A DNA stretch of 15,057 nt from Bacillota bacterium. Its GTDB lineage: Bacteria; Bacillota; Clostridia; Peptostreptococcales; Anaerovoracaceae. This document shows positions 7,737-14,968 of this stretch, piece after piece (the first letter of the stretch is position 1; the number at the start of each line of letters is the position of its first letter). The translations under genes were made by a program, and so were the position numbers. The stretch is from assembly GCA_019420525.1 (NCBI GenBank), contig JAHZHA010000011.1:1-15057 (forward strand), given 5' to 3'. Under the pieces are notes generated by a model. The model was not told where the DNA came from, did no database searches, and worked only from the letters and a program-made list of their open reading frames with translations.

Positions 7737-9140
7737 CTACAATTTTACGACTTTCGGTCCCTGCGGAGTATCTTCCACCGCCAGTCCCTTTGCTCTGAGA
7801 ATATCACGGATTTCGTCCGCGCGGGCAAAATTCTTTGCTTTGCGAGCCTCCTGCCGCTCCGCGACCAGAGCCATGATTTCGTCGGAAATACCCCCGTCCT
7901 CGCTTCCACTGTCCTGCAGAATCCCCAGGACACCGGTGAGTTCTTTCAGAAGATCCAGCGCCTTTCCGGCAAATTCCCTGGAAGCCCCGTCTTTCACCGT
8001 CGTGTTGATATCCCGGATCAGTTCGAATACCGCGCTGATCGCGTCTGCAGTATTGAGGTCGTCATCCATCGCATCTTCGAACTTCCCGCGATATTCTTCC
8101 ATTTTTTCCAGTTCCGCTTTTTCTTCTTCTGTCATGGATTCCCATCCGTTTTCCGACAGATGCCGCAGATTATTCTCCGCATTGTGCATGCGGCCCAGAG
8201 CGCTGCGGGCCTGCGCCATCAGTTCTTCGCTGAAATTTATAGGACTCCTGTAATGGCCGCTGAGAAGGAAATAACGGATTTCTTCTCCCGTATATTTTTC
8301 AAGAATATCTCTGACGGTGAAGAAATTTCCCTTTGATTTCGACATCTTTTCATTGTCGATAGTAATATATGCGTTGTGCATCCAGTAGTTAGAGAATTTT
8401 TTGCCTGTATAGGCCTCCGTCTGCGCGATTTCATTTTCGTGATGCGGGAATGTCAGGTCCTGACCGCCTCCGTGAATATCGATCGTCTCGCCCAGATATT
8501 TATTCGACATGGCGGAGCACTCGATGTGCCATCCCGGACGTCCCGGCCCCCACGGACTGTCCCAGGCCGGTTCTCCCTCGATTTTCTTCGCTTTCCAGAG
8601 AGCAAAATCCAGAGGATCTTCTTTCTTTTCTCCCACACTGATCCGCGCTCCGGCCTCGAGATCTTCGATATTCTGGCCGGAGAGTTTACCGTAGCCTTCA
8701 AATCTGCGGGTGCGGTAATACACATCGCCCTCCGACTCATAAGCGTAGCCTTTCTCCACGAGAGTTTTCACGAAATCGATAATCTCTTTCATATTTTCGG
8801 TAACTCTCGGATGGACGGTGGCCTTTTTCAGATTGAGCGCTTCGGCGTCTTTAAAATATTCTTCGATATATTTCTCGCTGACCTCTCCGGCGCTTATGCC
8901 CTCTTCGATGGATTTATTGATGATCTTGTCGTCTACATCCGTAAAATTCTGAATAAATCTTACATTTTTTCCTTTATATTCAAGATAACGGCGCATAGTG
9001 TCAAAGACGACAGCCGGCCGGGCGTTGCCGATATGGATATAATTGTAGACTGTGGGTCCACAGACATACATCTTGATTTCATTCTCATCGACAGGCACAA
9101 ACTCCTCTTTCTTTCTCGTCATTGTGTTGTATATTTTCAT
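7737..9140 (-). CDS. cysS: Cysteinyl-tRNA synthetase
   Basis: Class I aminoacyl-tRNA synthetase that charges tRNA-Cys. The 467-residue length is standard. The HIGH-type motif is HIGN (36-39) and the KMSKS loop is exact at 265-269. The cysteine-selecting zinc site is represented by C27, C208, H233 and E237, matching the spacing of E. coli CysRS. The C-terminal part carries the helical DALR-type region and the usual AKNFARADEIRDILRAKG segment near the end. AGGAG lies 9 bp upstream of the ATG. It is the first gene after the cyclophilin terminator and has its own promoter at 9235-9263. The leader contains no T-box sequence, although many Firmicute synthetase genes have one. Confidence 0.96.
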   Translation of the reverse strand: MKIYNTMTRKKEEFVPVDENEIKMYVCGPTVYNYIHIGNARPAVVFDTMRRYLEYKGKNVRFIQNFTDVDDKIINKSIEEGISAGEVSEKYIEEYFKDAEALNLKKATVHPRVTENMKEIIDFVKTLVEKGYAYESEGDVYYRTRRFEGYGKLSGQNIEDLEAGARISVGEKKEDPLDFALWKAKKIEGEPAWDSPWGPGRPGWHIECSAMSNKYLGETIDIHGGGQDLTFPHHENEIAQTEAYTGKKFSNYWMHNAYITIDNEKMSKSKGNFFTVRDILEKYTGEEIRYFLLSGHYRSPINFSEELMAQARSALGRMHNAENNLRHLSENGWESMTEEEKAELEKMEEYRGKFEDAMDDDLNTADAISAVFELIRDINTTVKDGASREFAGKALDLLKELTGVLGILQDSGSEDGGISDEIMALVAERQEARKAKNFARADEIRDILRAKGLAVEDTPQGPKVVKL

Positions 9141-9234
9141 CGGTTTTTTCTCCTTTTCCGGGATGCCGCTGACGGAGCTGCACCTCTTTCCGACCGTACT
9201 TTTTCATTCTGCTGAATTTATCCGTTAGTAATTA

Positions 9235-9263
9235 ATTATATGACGAATCACCATACAGGGCAA
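9235..9263 (-). promoter_or_regulatory. Sigma-A promoter upstream of cysS
   Basis: On the minus strand TTGCCC (-35, 9258-9263; 4 of 6 matches) is separated by 17 bp from a perfect TATAAT (-10, 9235-9240). It lies between the cyclophilin terminator and cysS, about 95 bp before the cysS ATG, and would drive the cysS-to-sigH unit. The rest of the 226-bp gap holds the terminator and an unremarkable leader. Confidence 0.75.
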
Positions 9264-9310
9264 TGGAAAACTGCGGGCACCTGCAAGTTTCCCCACGTAT
9301 TTTTCCCGTC

Positions 9311-9353
9311 AAAAAAGAACAGGCGGTCCGCATTTTCAGCGTTCTGCCTGTCC
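9311..9353 (-). terminator. Rho-independent terminator after the cyclophilin gene
   Basis: In the minus-strand RNA an 8-bp outer stem (9346-9353 with 9317-9324, including one G-U pair), a 4x4 internal loop and a 3-bp inner stem close a 7-nt loop. A run of six U residues follows at once (9311-9316). It starts 14 bp past the cyclophilin stop and ends the carD-to-cyclophilin unit. Confidence 0.85.
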
Positions 9354-9366
9354 CATCGAATAATCC

Positions 9367-9849
9367 TTAAATTGTCTCTACGCGAATGCTCTTCATTTTC
9401 TGATCCTGAAGCGGCTTGTCTCTGGAATCTCTCGGAGCCCATACGATGTCATCCGCAGTCTCCATGCCCTCCAGAACCTTTCCGAAAGCCGCATACTCAC
9501 CGTTGAGATGCGGGGAATCCTCAACCATGATAAAGAACTGAGAACTTGCGGAATTCGGCATCATCGAACGCGCCATGGAGAGAACGCCTCTCGTGTGTTT
9601 CAAGTCATTTTTAAAGCCGTTGGAAGCGAATTCTCCCGGAATCTTTTTTGGAGAACCACCCATACCGGTACCTTCCGGATCTCCGCCCTGAATCATAAAA
9701 TGAGGAATCACTCTGTGAAAAATCAGACCATCATAAAAACCGCTGTTTGCAAGTTCCTCAAAATTGGCACACGTAACCGGAGCGATTTCCGGATAGAGTT
9801 CACCCGTCATAACACCGCCGTTTTCCATCACAATCGTAAACTTTTTCAT
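9367..9849 (-). CDS. Peptidyl-prolyl cis-trans isomerase, cyclophilin type
   Basis: Catalyses cis-trans isomerisation of X-Pro bonds during protein folding. The 160-residue single-domain protein has no signal peptide or lipobox, so it is predicted to be cytosolic. Cyclophilin motifs are FHRVIPHFMIQGGDP (44-58), containing catalytic Arg46 and the Gln of the FMIQGG motif, followed by GTGMGG and the SQFFIMV strand. The start ATG is preceded by AAAGGAAAGG. It lies 27 bp after proS and is followed by a hairpin terminator, so it closes the carD-yacL-ispDF-proS unit. No functional link to its neighbours is apparent beyond general protein synthesis. Confidence 0.93.
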   Translation of the reverse strand: MKKFTIVMENGGVMTGELYPEIAPVTCANFEELANSGFYDGLIFHRVIPHFMIQGGDPEGTGMGGSPKKIPGEFASNGFKNDLKHTRGVLSMARSMMPNSASSQFFIMVEDSPHLNGEYAAFGKVLEGMETADDIVWAPRDSRDKPLQDQKMKSIRVETI

Positions 9850-9876
9850 ATACCTTTCCTTTCTGTCGCAAGAAAT

Positions 9877-11619
9877 TTATGACAAATGCGCTGTCAGCGC
9901 CGCCTTTACGAATTCTGCAGCATCTTTTACCGCCTGCTGTACAGATTTTTCTTCTGTATCGCCGCCGCTTCTCAGTCTGTATTCTACGATACCTTCCGCG
10001 GCTTTTTTGCCCACCGTGATTCTGACAGGAATACCGATGAGATCGGCGTCTTTGAATTTGACGCCCGGGCGCTCATCTCTGTCATCTACGAGAACTTCCA
10101 CTCCCTGTGCGGTCAACTCTGCTTCCATCTGTTCAGCCAGCGCCATCTGTTCCGTATCTTTCGCTTTGACCACGGTTATGATTACGTGATACGGCGCCAC
10201 CGTCACCGGCCAGATGATGCCGTTGTCGTCGTGACACTGTTCGACGATTGCCGCCATCGTCCGGCTGACGCCGATACCGTAGCATCCCATCAGGATGTTG
10301 TGTTCTTTCATATTTTCATCCTTATACACAGCTCCCATCGGTTCACTGTACTTCGTTCCCAGCTTGAATACCTGTCCGACTTCAATACCCCGGGTGAATT
10401 TTACAGGAGCTCCGCATTTCGGACACGGATCTCCTTCGGCGATCATCTTGATGTTCGCCACGATATCCGCTGTATAATCTCGGCCATAATTGACATTGAT
10501 CAGATGGAAGTTTTCTTTGTTGGCTCCGGCGCACAGATTTTTCTGTCCCGGAAGTTCGCTGTCGACGATAACCGTGCAGTTCTTCAGACCCACCGGACCG
10601 GTGAATCCACCTACGCAGCCCGTAGCCTCTGCCATTTTCACTTCATCAGCAAATGCGATGGCATGTTCCGGAATTCCGAGAGCATTGACAATTTTAATCA
10701 TGTTGGCTTCTCTGTCTCCGCGAACGAAAGCTGCTACATAACCGGTCACATTGAAATCGTCGTCATACGTCTCGTAGAGGAGCGCTTTGATCGTCTTTTC
10801 TTTCGGAAGGCCGAGATAATCAGCCACTGCTTCGATCGTTTTCGTACCCGGCGTGCTGACTTCCTCCATCGGGAGTTCCGCATCGGTGGACGGCTCCGCA
10901 TCGATACATTCGGCCCTCTCGTCCGTAGCTGCCATATCACATTTCTCACAGTATACGATGCAGCTTTCGCCGTTTTCTGCCAGCGCCGTAAACTCATGAG
11001 AACTGTTTCCTCCTATAGCTCCGCTGTCGGCTTCCACCGCCCTGAAATCGAGTCCGCATCTCGTAAAGATTCTCGTATAAGTATCGTACATCGTACGGTA
11101 ACTTTCATCGAGCCCTTCTTCATCCCTGTCAAAAGAGTAGGAGTCTTTCATGATGAACTCCCGGCTGCGCATGAGTCCGAAACGCGGACGGGCCTCATCT
11201 CTGTATTTTGTCTGAATCTGGTAGAGATTTACCGGAAGCTGACGGTAGGAGCTGATTTCATTTCTCACGATATCGGTGAAAATCTCTTCGTGTGTCGGTC
11301 CCAGACAAAACTCTCTGTCGTTTCTGTCCTTCAATCTCCACATCTCAGGGCCGTAAGCCGACCATCTGCCCGATTCTTTCCAGAGCTCCGCCGGCTGAAT
11401 GGCAGACATGAGAATTTCCTGTCCTCCTGCTTTGTCCATCTCTTCTCTTACGATATTTTCCACTTTTTTCAGAACTCTGTTTCCCAGAGGCATAAATCCG
11501 TAAACTCCGGAAACCAGCTTGCGGATCATTCCCGACCGGAGCATATAGATATGGCTCGGAAGCACGGCCTCAGCAGGAACCTCCCGCAGTGTTCTGAAAT
11601 ACAACTTTGACATCTTCAT
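9877..11619 (-). CDS. proS: Prolyl-tRNA synthetase (bacterial type with editing domain)
   Basis: Class II synthetase that charges tRNA-Pro. The 580-residue chain has the bacterial architecture: catalytic core with motif 2 in KYRDEARPRFG (138-148) and LMRSREFIMKDSYSFD, an inserted YbaK-like editing domain at about 245-395 that would hydrolyse mischarged Ala-tRNA-Pro, motif 3 in GCYGIGVSRT (445-454), and a C-terminal anticodon-binding domain. Cysteine pairs C224/C227 and C399/C402 flank the inserted domain and could form a metal site; this is inference. AGGAGG lies 9 bp before the first ATG, supporting that start over the ATG two codons later. The gap to ispDF is 71 bp with no clear promoter or T-box. 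Confidence 0.96.
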   Translation of the reverse strand: MKMSKLYFRTLREVPAEAVLPSHIYMLRSGMIRKLVSGVYGFMPLGNRVLKKVENIVREEMDKAGGQEILMSAIQPAELWKESGRWSAYGPEMWRLKDRNDREFCLGPTHEEIFTDIVRNEISSYRQLPVNLYQIQTKYRDEARPRFGLMRSREFIMKDSYSFDRDEEGLDESYRTMYDTYTRIFTRCGLDFRAVEADSGAIGGNSSHEFTALAENGESCIVYCEKCDMAATDERAECIDAEPSTDAELPMEEVSTPGTKTIEAVADYLGLPKEKTIKALLYETYDDDFNVTGYVAAFVRGDREANMIKIVNALGIPEHAIAFADEVKMAEATGCVGGFTGPVGLKNCTVIVDSELPGQKNLCAGANKENFHLINVNYGRDYTADIVANIKMIAEGDPCPKCGAPVKFTRGIEVGQVFKLGTKYSEPMGAVYKDENMKEHNILMGCYGIGVSRTMAAIVEQCHDDNGIIWPVTVAPYHVIITVVKAKDTEQMALAEQMEAELTAQGVEVLVDDRDERPGVKFKDADLIGIPVRITVGKKAAEGIVEYRLRSGGDTEEKSVQQAVKDAAEFVKAALTAHLS

Positions 11620-11690
11620 GTCTGCTTTCCTCCTAAATAATCGATCTTTTCCGCCTCTGTCAGCGGAGATATCCGGCGATCTGCCCGCCG

Positions 11691-12929
11691 CTACTGCACG
11701 ATGCTCACCACAGCCTGGGCAGCGATGCCTTCTTTCCTGCCGGCAAAGCCGAGACCTTCTGTAGTCGTGCCTTTAATGTTAATCTGCGAAGCCGGTATTC
11801 TCAGTGCTTCGGACATTTTTTCCCGCATCCTCAGTACATAAGAAGCGATCCTCGGCTCCTGAGCGATGACGACGGCATCGATATTTACAATGCGCCATCC
11901 CTTTTCCGCCAAAAGAAGTCGTGTCTTTGCCAGCAGCACGAGACTGCTGATATCTTTAAACTGCGGATCGTGATCCGGAAAATGAATCCCTATATTCCCC
12001 AGGCATGCCGCGCCCAGCAGCGCATCGATCACGGCATGGATCAGGACATCCGCGTCAGAATGTCCGTCAAGTCCTTTTTCATAAGGGATTTCCACCCCGC
12101 CCAGCCAGAGCTTCCGTCCTTCTTTAAAAGCGTGAACATCATATCCGATTCCAACGGAAGGGAAGAGCCCTGCCGGATGAACCGCCGGCTTGATCTGGCG
12201 TTCCTGTTCGAATTCGCGTTGATCGGAAGAACCCACTATTTCTCTGGCAAGAGCCTCTGCCGCTTTCAGATCTTCCGGCGTAGTAATCTTGATATTTCCT
12301 TCATCGCTTTCCACCACGGTCACCTCATGGCCGAAAGCCTCCACTACGGAAGCGTCATCCGTCACTTTCAGATCCTGCTCGCTGAACGCCTTCTCATACG
12401 CTTCCCTCAGCAACCCTGCCGAAAATCCCTGTGGTGTCTGAACCGCTCTCAGATTCGATCGGTCCGGCGTTTCTGTAACAGTTCCGTTTTCGACGATCTT
12501 TATGGTGTCTTTTACGCTGACGCACGGAACTGCCGCATCACAGCGGTCTGCAACGTCGATGACATCGTGAATCAGGCGCTGTGTAACAAAAGGACGCGCT
12601 CCGTCGTGTACCAGAACGATTCCGCAGTCTTCCGACACGGCATCGAGAGCTTTCTTCACGGAATCACAGCGTTCCGAGCCCCCCGCCACGACGGCTCTGA
12701 CTTTGCGCATGCTGTACCGGTTTACCACGGACTGCATACAGTTGTCTTCATCTCCGGCGCGGACAGCTATGATGATTTCATCGGTATAGGCATTTTTTTC
12801 AAAAGCTTTTGCCGATCTCGCAAGAACCGGCATTCCTCCCACTTCAAGATACTGCTTGTTGATGCCGCCCATCCGTGCGGATGAACCGGCAGCTGCAATA
12901 ATCACACTTACTTTCTTATCCTTATACAT
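11691..12929 (-). CDS. ispDF: Bifunctional IspD/IspF (MEP pathway cytidylyltransferase and cyclodiphosphate synthase)
   Basis: Fusion carrying two steps of the non-mevalonate isoprenoid pathway: IspD (MEP plus CTP to CDP-methylerythritol) and IspF (cyclisation to MEcPP). IspD occupies about residues 5-232, with the nucleotide-binding IIAAAGSSARMGG (10-22), K25, VHDGARPF (107-114) and TPQGF (165-169). IspF occupies about 258-412, with the metal ligands D264 and H266 (GYDVHAF) and H298 (GHSDADVLIHAVIDALLG), and the C-terminal TTEGLGFAGRKEGIAAQA. A short charged linker (233-255) joins them. AGGTGG lies 7 bp before the ATG. The intermediate enzyme IspE is not in the window. The gene sits between yacL and proS, where separate ispD and ispF genes commonly lie in Firmicutes. 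Confidence 0.95.
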   Translation of the reverse strand: MYKDKKVSVIIAAAGSSARMGGINKQYLEVGGMPVLARSAKAFEKNAYTDEIIIAVRAGDEDNCMQSVVNRYSMRKVRAVVAGGSERCDSVKKALDAVSEDCGIVLVHDGARPFVTQRLIHDVIDVADRCDAAVPCVSVKDTIKIVENGTVTETPDRSNLRAVQTPQGFSAGLLREAYEKAFSEQDLKVTDDASVVEAFGHEVTVVESDEGNIKITTPEDLKAAEALAREIVGSSDQREFEQERQIKPAVHPAGLFPSVGIGYDVHAFKEGRKLWLGGVEIPYEKGLDGHSDADVLIHAVIDALLGAACLGNIGIHFPDHDPQFKDISSLVLLAKTRLLLAEKGWRIVNIDAVVIAQEPRIASYVLRMREKMSEALRIPASQINIKGTTTEGLGFAGRKEGIAAQAVVSIVQ

Positions 12930-13024
12930 TCAAATCCCACCTGCAAAAATCGACCGTTCAGGCGTGCAGCGAACCTCATCAGATCCGCTCTCCTGAAAGC
13001 AGTCTTTCTAATTTTCAGCTTATT

Positions 13025-14134
13025 TCAATGCTTCGGCTTGGCAAAGATCATGCGGCCTGCCGAAGTCTGAAGCACACTGGTTACCACCGTAGTGATTTCT
13101 CTTCCGATATAGCGTTTGCCGCCTTCGACGACGATCATCGTGCCGTCATCCAAATAGGCCAGAGCCTGGCTGTTTTCTTTGCCTTCCCTTACCGGCGTAA
13201 GAACCATCTCTTCTCCCGGCAGAACGACGGGTTTCAGCGTATTGGCCAATTCATTGATATTCAGCACGGAAACGCCTTTGATGGAAGCCACCTTATTCAG
13301 ATTATAATCGTTAGTGACCACCTTTCCGTTCATATTCAGCGCCAGCTGAAGAAGCTTTGCATCCACTTCCGGAATATCGTTCAGAGATCTCTCCGAATCG
13401 GTATTATAGATCTCCACACCATACTGGTTCTGAATCTTGTTGAGAATATCAAGACCTCTCCGACCCCGGTTGCGCTTCAGCGAATCAGAGGAATCCGCGA
13501 TATGACGCAGTTCCACCAGGACGAATTCCGGTATGACAATCCTTCCTTCAATGAAGCCGGTCTTCATGATATCCGCAATTCTTCCGTCGATAATGACGCT
13601 GGTATCGAGAATCTTCGGAGCTGTCTGATACTGGCGCGCTGTCTTATTTCTTCCGGCGGTACGCGTCCCTTTTGCCGCAGTCATCTGGCGGAGGCCCACC
13701 GCGATATCCTTTGATTTTTTCCGGGCGATATATATTCCTGTATATCCGAAAAATATGTAGACGAGAATCGAAAGAACGGTGCCTAGGACAGGCACATTCA
13801 ACGTATCCCACAGTGCGCTGATCAGGAAAGCGATCAGAAGTCCGAGTACCAGCCCGATCGTTCCGCAGATCAGTTCATACAGAGGTACTTTCCGTAAGCT
13901 CACATCGAGTTCCTGCGCAAATTTTTCGCTGCCTTTCTGCACATGCGGAGCTATGATAAAGAAAATGAGTCCGGTTGCTGCTATGCATATAACGCCGAGA
14001 ACAAATGACCACGTTTCAGAAATCTCCGGCATCGCAGGGATCAGCCTTAGTAAATAAGCTGCAAGAAAAAAAATTCCGGCTCCGCAGATCATGCCCAGAA
14101 GGGTGAAAATCCATCTGAATAATCTTTTAAACAA
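13025..14134 (-). CDS. Membrane-anchored PIN/TRAM domain protein (YacL family)
   Basis: From the chosen start the protein has 369 residues. Four hydrophobic segments (about 11-33, 43-63, 87-108, 116-136) anchor it in the membrane. A cytosolic PIN-type nuclease domain follows at about 174-300 with acidic candidates D177 (ILDTSVIIDG), E208 (VLVELR), D258 (EVDAKLL) and D276 (VTNDYNLNK). A TRAM-like RNA-binding domain at about 303-369 ends the chain. The precise substrate is not established; RNA processing is a family-level guess. I chose the TTG at 14132-14134 because AGGAGG (14142-14147) lies 7 bp upstream; an in-frame TTG at 14155 would place that SD inside the gene. Position after carD and before ispD is the standard Firmicute order. 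Confidence 0.9.
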   Translation of the reverse strand: MFKRLFRWIFTLLGMICGAGIFFLAAYLLRLIPAMPEISETWSFVLGVICIAATGLIFFIIAPHVQKGSEKFAQELDVSLRKVPLYELICGTIGLVLGLLIAFLISALWDTLNVPVLGTVLSILVYIFFGYTGIYIARKKSKDIAVGLRQMTAAKGTRTAGRNKTARQYQTAPKILDTSVIIDGRIADIMKTGFIEGRIVIPEFVLVELRHIADSSDSLKRNRGRRGLDILNKIQNQYGVEIYNTDSERSLNDIPEVDAKLLQLALNMNGKVVTNDYNLNKVASIKGVSVLNINELANTLKPVVLPGEEMVLTPVREGKENSQALAYLDDGTMIVVEGGKRYIGREITTVVTSVLQTSAGRMIFAKPKH

Positions 14135-14141
14135 TCTCTTT

Positions 14142-14147
14142 CCTCCT
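14142..14147 (-). promoter_or_regulatory. Ribosome binding site deciding the yacL-type start
   Basis: A perfect AGGAGG on the minus strand lies 7 bp upstream of the TTG at 14132-14134, which makes that rare start codon the best-supported one for the PIN/TRAM gene. No ATG or GTG suitably placed near this site is available in the frame. Confidence 0.7.
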
Positions 14148-14193
14148 TTCTTCAAAATTTCAGATATAACTCTTATCAGAGTATACAGTTTTT

Positions 14194-14222
14194 ATAATAT
14201 AACAAGCTGCCGATTGAAACAA
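14194..14222 (-). promoter_or_regulatory. Candidate sigma-A promoter for the PIN/TRAM gene
   Basis: On the minus strand TTGTTT (14217-14222) and TATTAT (14194-14199) are spaced by exactly 17 bp. Neither box is perfect, but the spacing and the surrounding A+T-rich sequence fit a moderate internal promoter about 60 bp ahead of the coding start. Confidence 0.45.
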
Positions 14223-14230
14223 TCCGCAGC
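14206..14230 (-). terminator. Hairpin between carD and the PIN/TRAM gene, possibly a weak terminator
   Basis: The arms GCTGC-G-GATTG (14220-14230) and CAATC-G-GCAGC (14206-14216) pair perfectly apart from one G-G mismatch around a 3-nt loop. The following bases are U-rich but interrupted (TTGTTATATT), so termination would be partial. It starts about 24 bp past the carD stop. Confidence 0.4.
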
Positions 14231-14254
14231 CTGAATAAAAATCGGTATTTTTTG

Positions 14255-14743
14255 TCAAACATCGCCGTGCATGACGGTATCTTCGATAAATTTGTCGGCG
14301 CTGTCCGCAGAAATGCCTTTTGCAAGAACGATTTCGCTAAGTAGCAGCTGTCTTGCATTGGTGAGCATCTTCTTTTCGCCAGTAGAGAGCTTCTTTCGGT
14401 AATCGGCGCGAAGGAGATTCCTTACGACTTCTGCGATTTCTCTGAGATCACCAGTCTTCAGCTTTTCCATATTGTCGCGGTTTCTCTTATTCCAGTTGCC
14501 GGACATCGGCGTGGACTCCGCTTGCAGTATTTCTGCCACTTCTGTCAGATCTTCCGGTTCTACGATGTAGCGTACTCCTACCTTTCCGGAGGTGTCTACC
14601 GGTACCATCACTTTCATGTCGCTGTGAGACAGACGAAGCACATAATAACTTCTCGGTTCACCGAGAATCGTCTGTTCTTCGATCCCCTCTATGACTCCGG
14701 CTCCGTGCATAGGATACGCGACTTTGTCGCCAATAGTAAACAT
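14255..14743 (-). CDS. carD: CarD/CdnL-family RNA polymerase-binding transcription regulator
   Basis: CarD-type proteins bind the RNA polymerase beta subunit and stabilise the open complex, notably at stable-RNA promoters in mycobacteria. The 162-residue length is typical. The N-terminal RNAP-interacting Tudor-like domain covers about 1-65 (FTIGDKVAYPMHGAGVIEGI, YYVLRL, VMVPVD). The helical C-terminal domain includes NWNKRNRDNMEKLKTGD (83-99), with Trp84 corresponding to the wedge tryptophan of mycobacterial CarD, and a GEKKMLTNARQLLLSEIVLAKG helix pair. AGGAGG lies 7 bp upstream of the ATG. Two tandem sigma-A promoters and a 27-bp palindrome lie upstream, so expression appears to be controlled. 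It heads the first minus-strand unit. Confidence 0.93.
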   Translation of the reverse strand: MFTIGDKVAYPMHGAGVIEGIEEQTILGEPRSYYVLRLSHSDMKVMVPVDTSGKVGVRYIVEPEDLTEVAEILQAESTPMSGNWNKRNRDNMEKLKTGDLREIAEVVRNLLRADYRKKLSTGEKKMLTNARQLLLSEIVLAKGISADSADKFIEDTVMHGDV

Positions 14744-14754
14744 ATCTGTCCCTC

Positions 14755-14781
14755 CTGCTGTTATAAAGTATATAACAGCAG
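14755..14781. repeat. Perfect 27-bp inverted repeat over the carD promoter/leader, candidate operator
   Basis: The arms CTGCTGTTATA (14755-14765) and TATAACAGCAG (14771-14781) are exact reverse complements separated by 5 bp. The element covers the carD P2 -10 box (14767-14772), the predicted start near 14760 and the first two bases of the Shine-Dalgarno sequence (14751-14756). It could be an operator, or, in transcripts from the upstream promoter, an RNA hairpin touching the SD. I do not recognise the motif as a known operator. Confidence 0.75.
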
Positions 14782-14795
14782 AATGTAATTGTCAA
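14767..14795 (-). promoter_or_regulatory. carD proximal sigma-A promoter (P2)
   Basis: On the minus strand a perfect TTGACA (14790-14795) and TATACT (14767-14772) are separated by exactly 17 bp. The predicted start is near 14760, giving a leader of under 20 nt. The -10 box lies within the 27-bp palindrome. Confidence 0.85.
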
Positions 14796-14809
14796 TAAAT
14801 AAACTATAT

Positions 14810-14838
14810 ATGATACTTTATCGAATATAATATGTCAA
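14810..14838 (-). promoter_or_regulatory. carD distal sigma-A promoter (P1)
   Basis: On the minus strand a perfect TTGACA (14833-14838) and TATCAT (14810-14815) are separated by exactly 17 bp. Upstream of the -35 box (14844-14900) are repeated A-tracts on this strand, which could act as an UP element or bend the DNA. Transcripts from P1 would carry the whole 27-nt hairpin in their leader. Confidence 0.8.
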
Positions 14839-14890
14839 TATTATTTTTCAGTTTTTCCGTAAGTTTTCTTATTTTGTTTTTCTGAAGCGG

Positions 14891-14917
14891 TCATTTTTTT
14901 CTCACACGATCTTCACA
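14891..14917 (+). promoter_or_regulatory. 11-bp-spaced direct repeats, candidate response-regulator box
   Basis: TCATT (14891), TCACA (14902) and TCACA (14913) recur with an exact 11-bp period, the spacing used by OmpR/PhoB-family dimers. The last two extend to CTCACA and TTCACA, the latter resembling the B. subtilis PhoP half-site TT(A/C/T)ACA. An overlapping inverted repeat CACGAT (14905-14910)/ATCGTG (14918-14923) is also present. The array ends 12 bp before a TATAAT, a position suited to activation or autoregulation. Confidence 0.45.
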
Positions 14918-14929
14918 ATCGTGATATAT

Positions 14930-14935
14930 TATAAT
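14930..14935 (+). promoter_or_regulatory. -10 box of the response-regulator promoter
   Basis: A perfect TATAAT lies about 34 bp before the regulator ATG. There is no good -35 hexamer at 16-18 bp upstream, where the direct repeats lie instead, which suggests a promoter that needs an activator. Confidence 0.55.
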
Positions 14936-14968
14936 GAAACAATAACAGAAAGGACGGTGCTTTGGATT

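Noticed and set aside
9141..9310. Possible T-box riboswitch ahead of cysS
   Set aside because: The leader after the promoter is only about 90 nt and lacks the T-box core sequence and an antiterminator/terminator pair. The same holds for the 71 bp before proS.
9886..11610. A 574-codon open frame on the plus strand, opposite proS
   Set aside because: It is the mirror of a high-confidence synthetase gene, its translation resembles no family I know, and it has no SD or promoter of its own. Long antisense frames arise from codon bias here.
14755..14781. Rex-type redox operator at the carD palindrome
   Set aside because: GTTA and TAAC are separated by 9 bp, not the 6 bp of a clostridial Rex site, and the flanking CTGC/GCAG does not fit.
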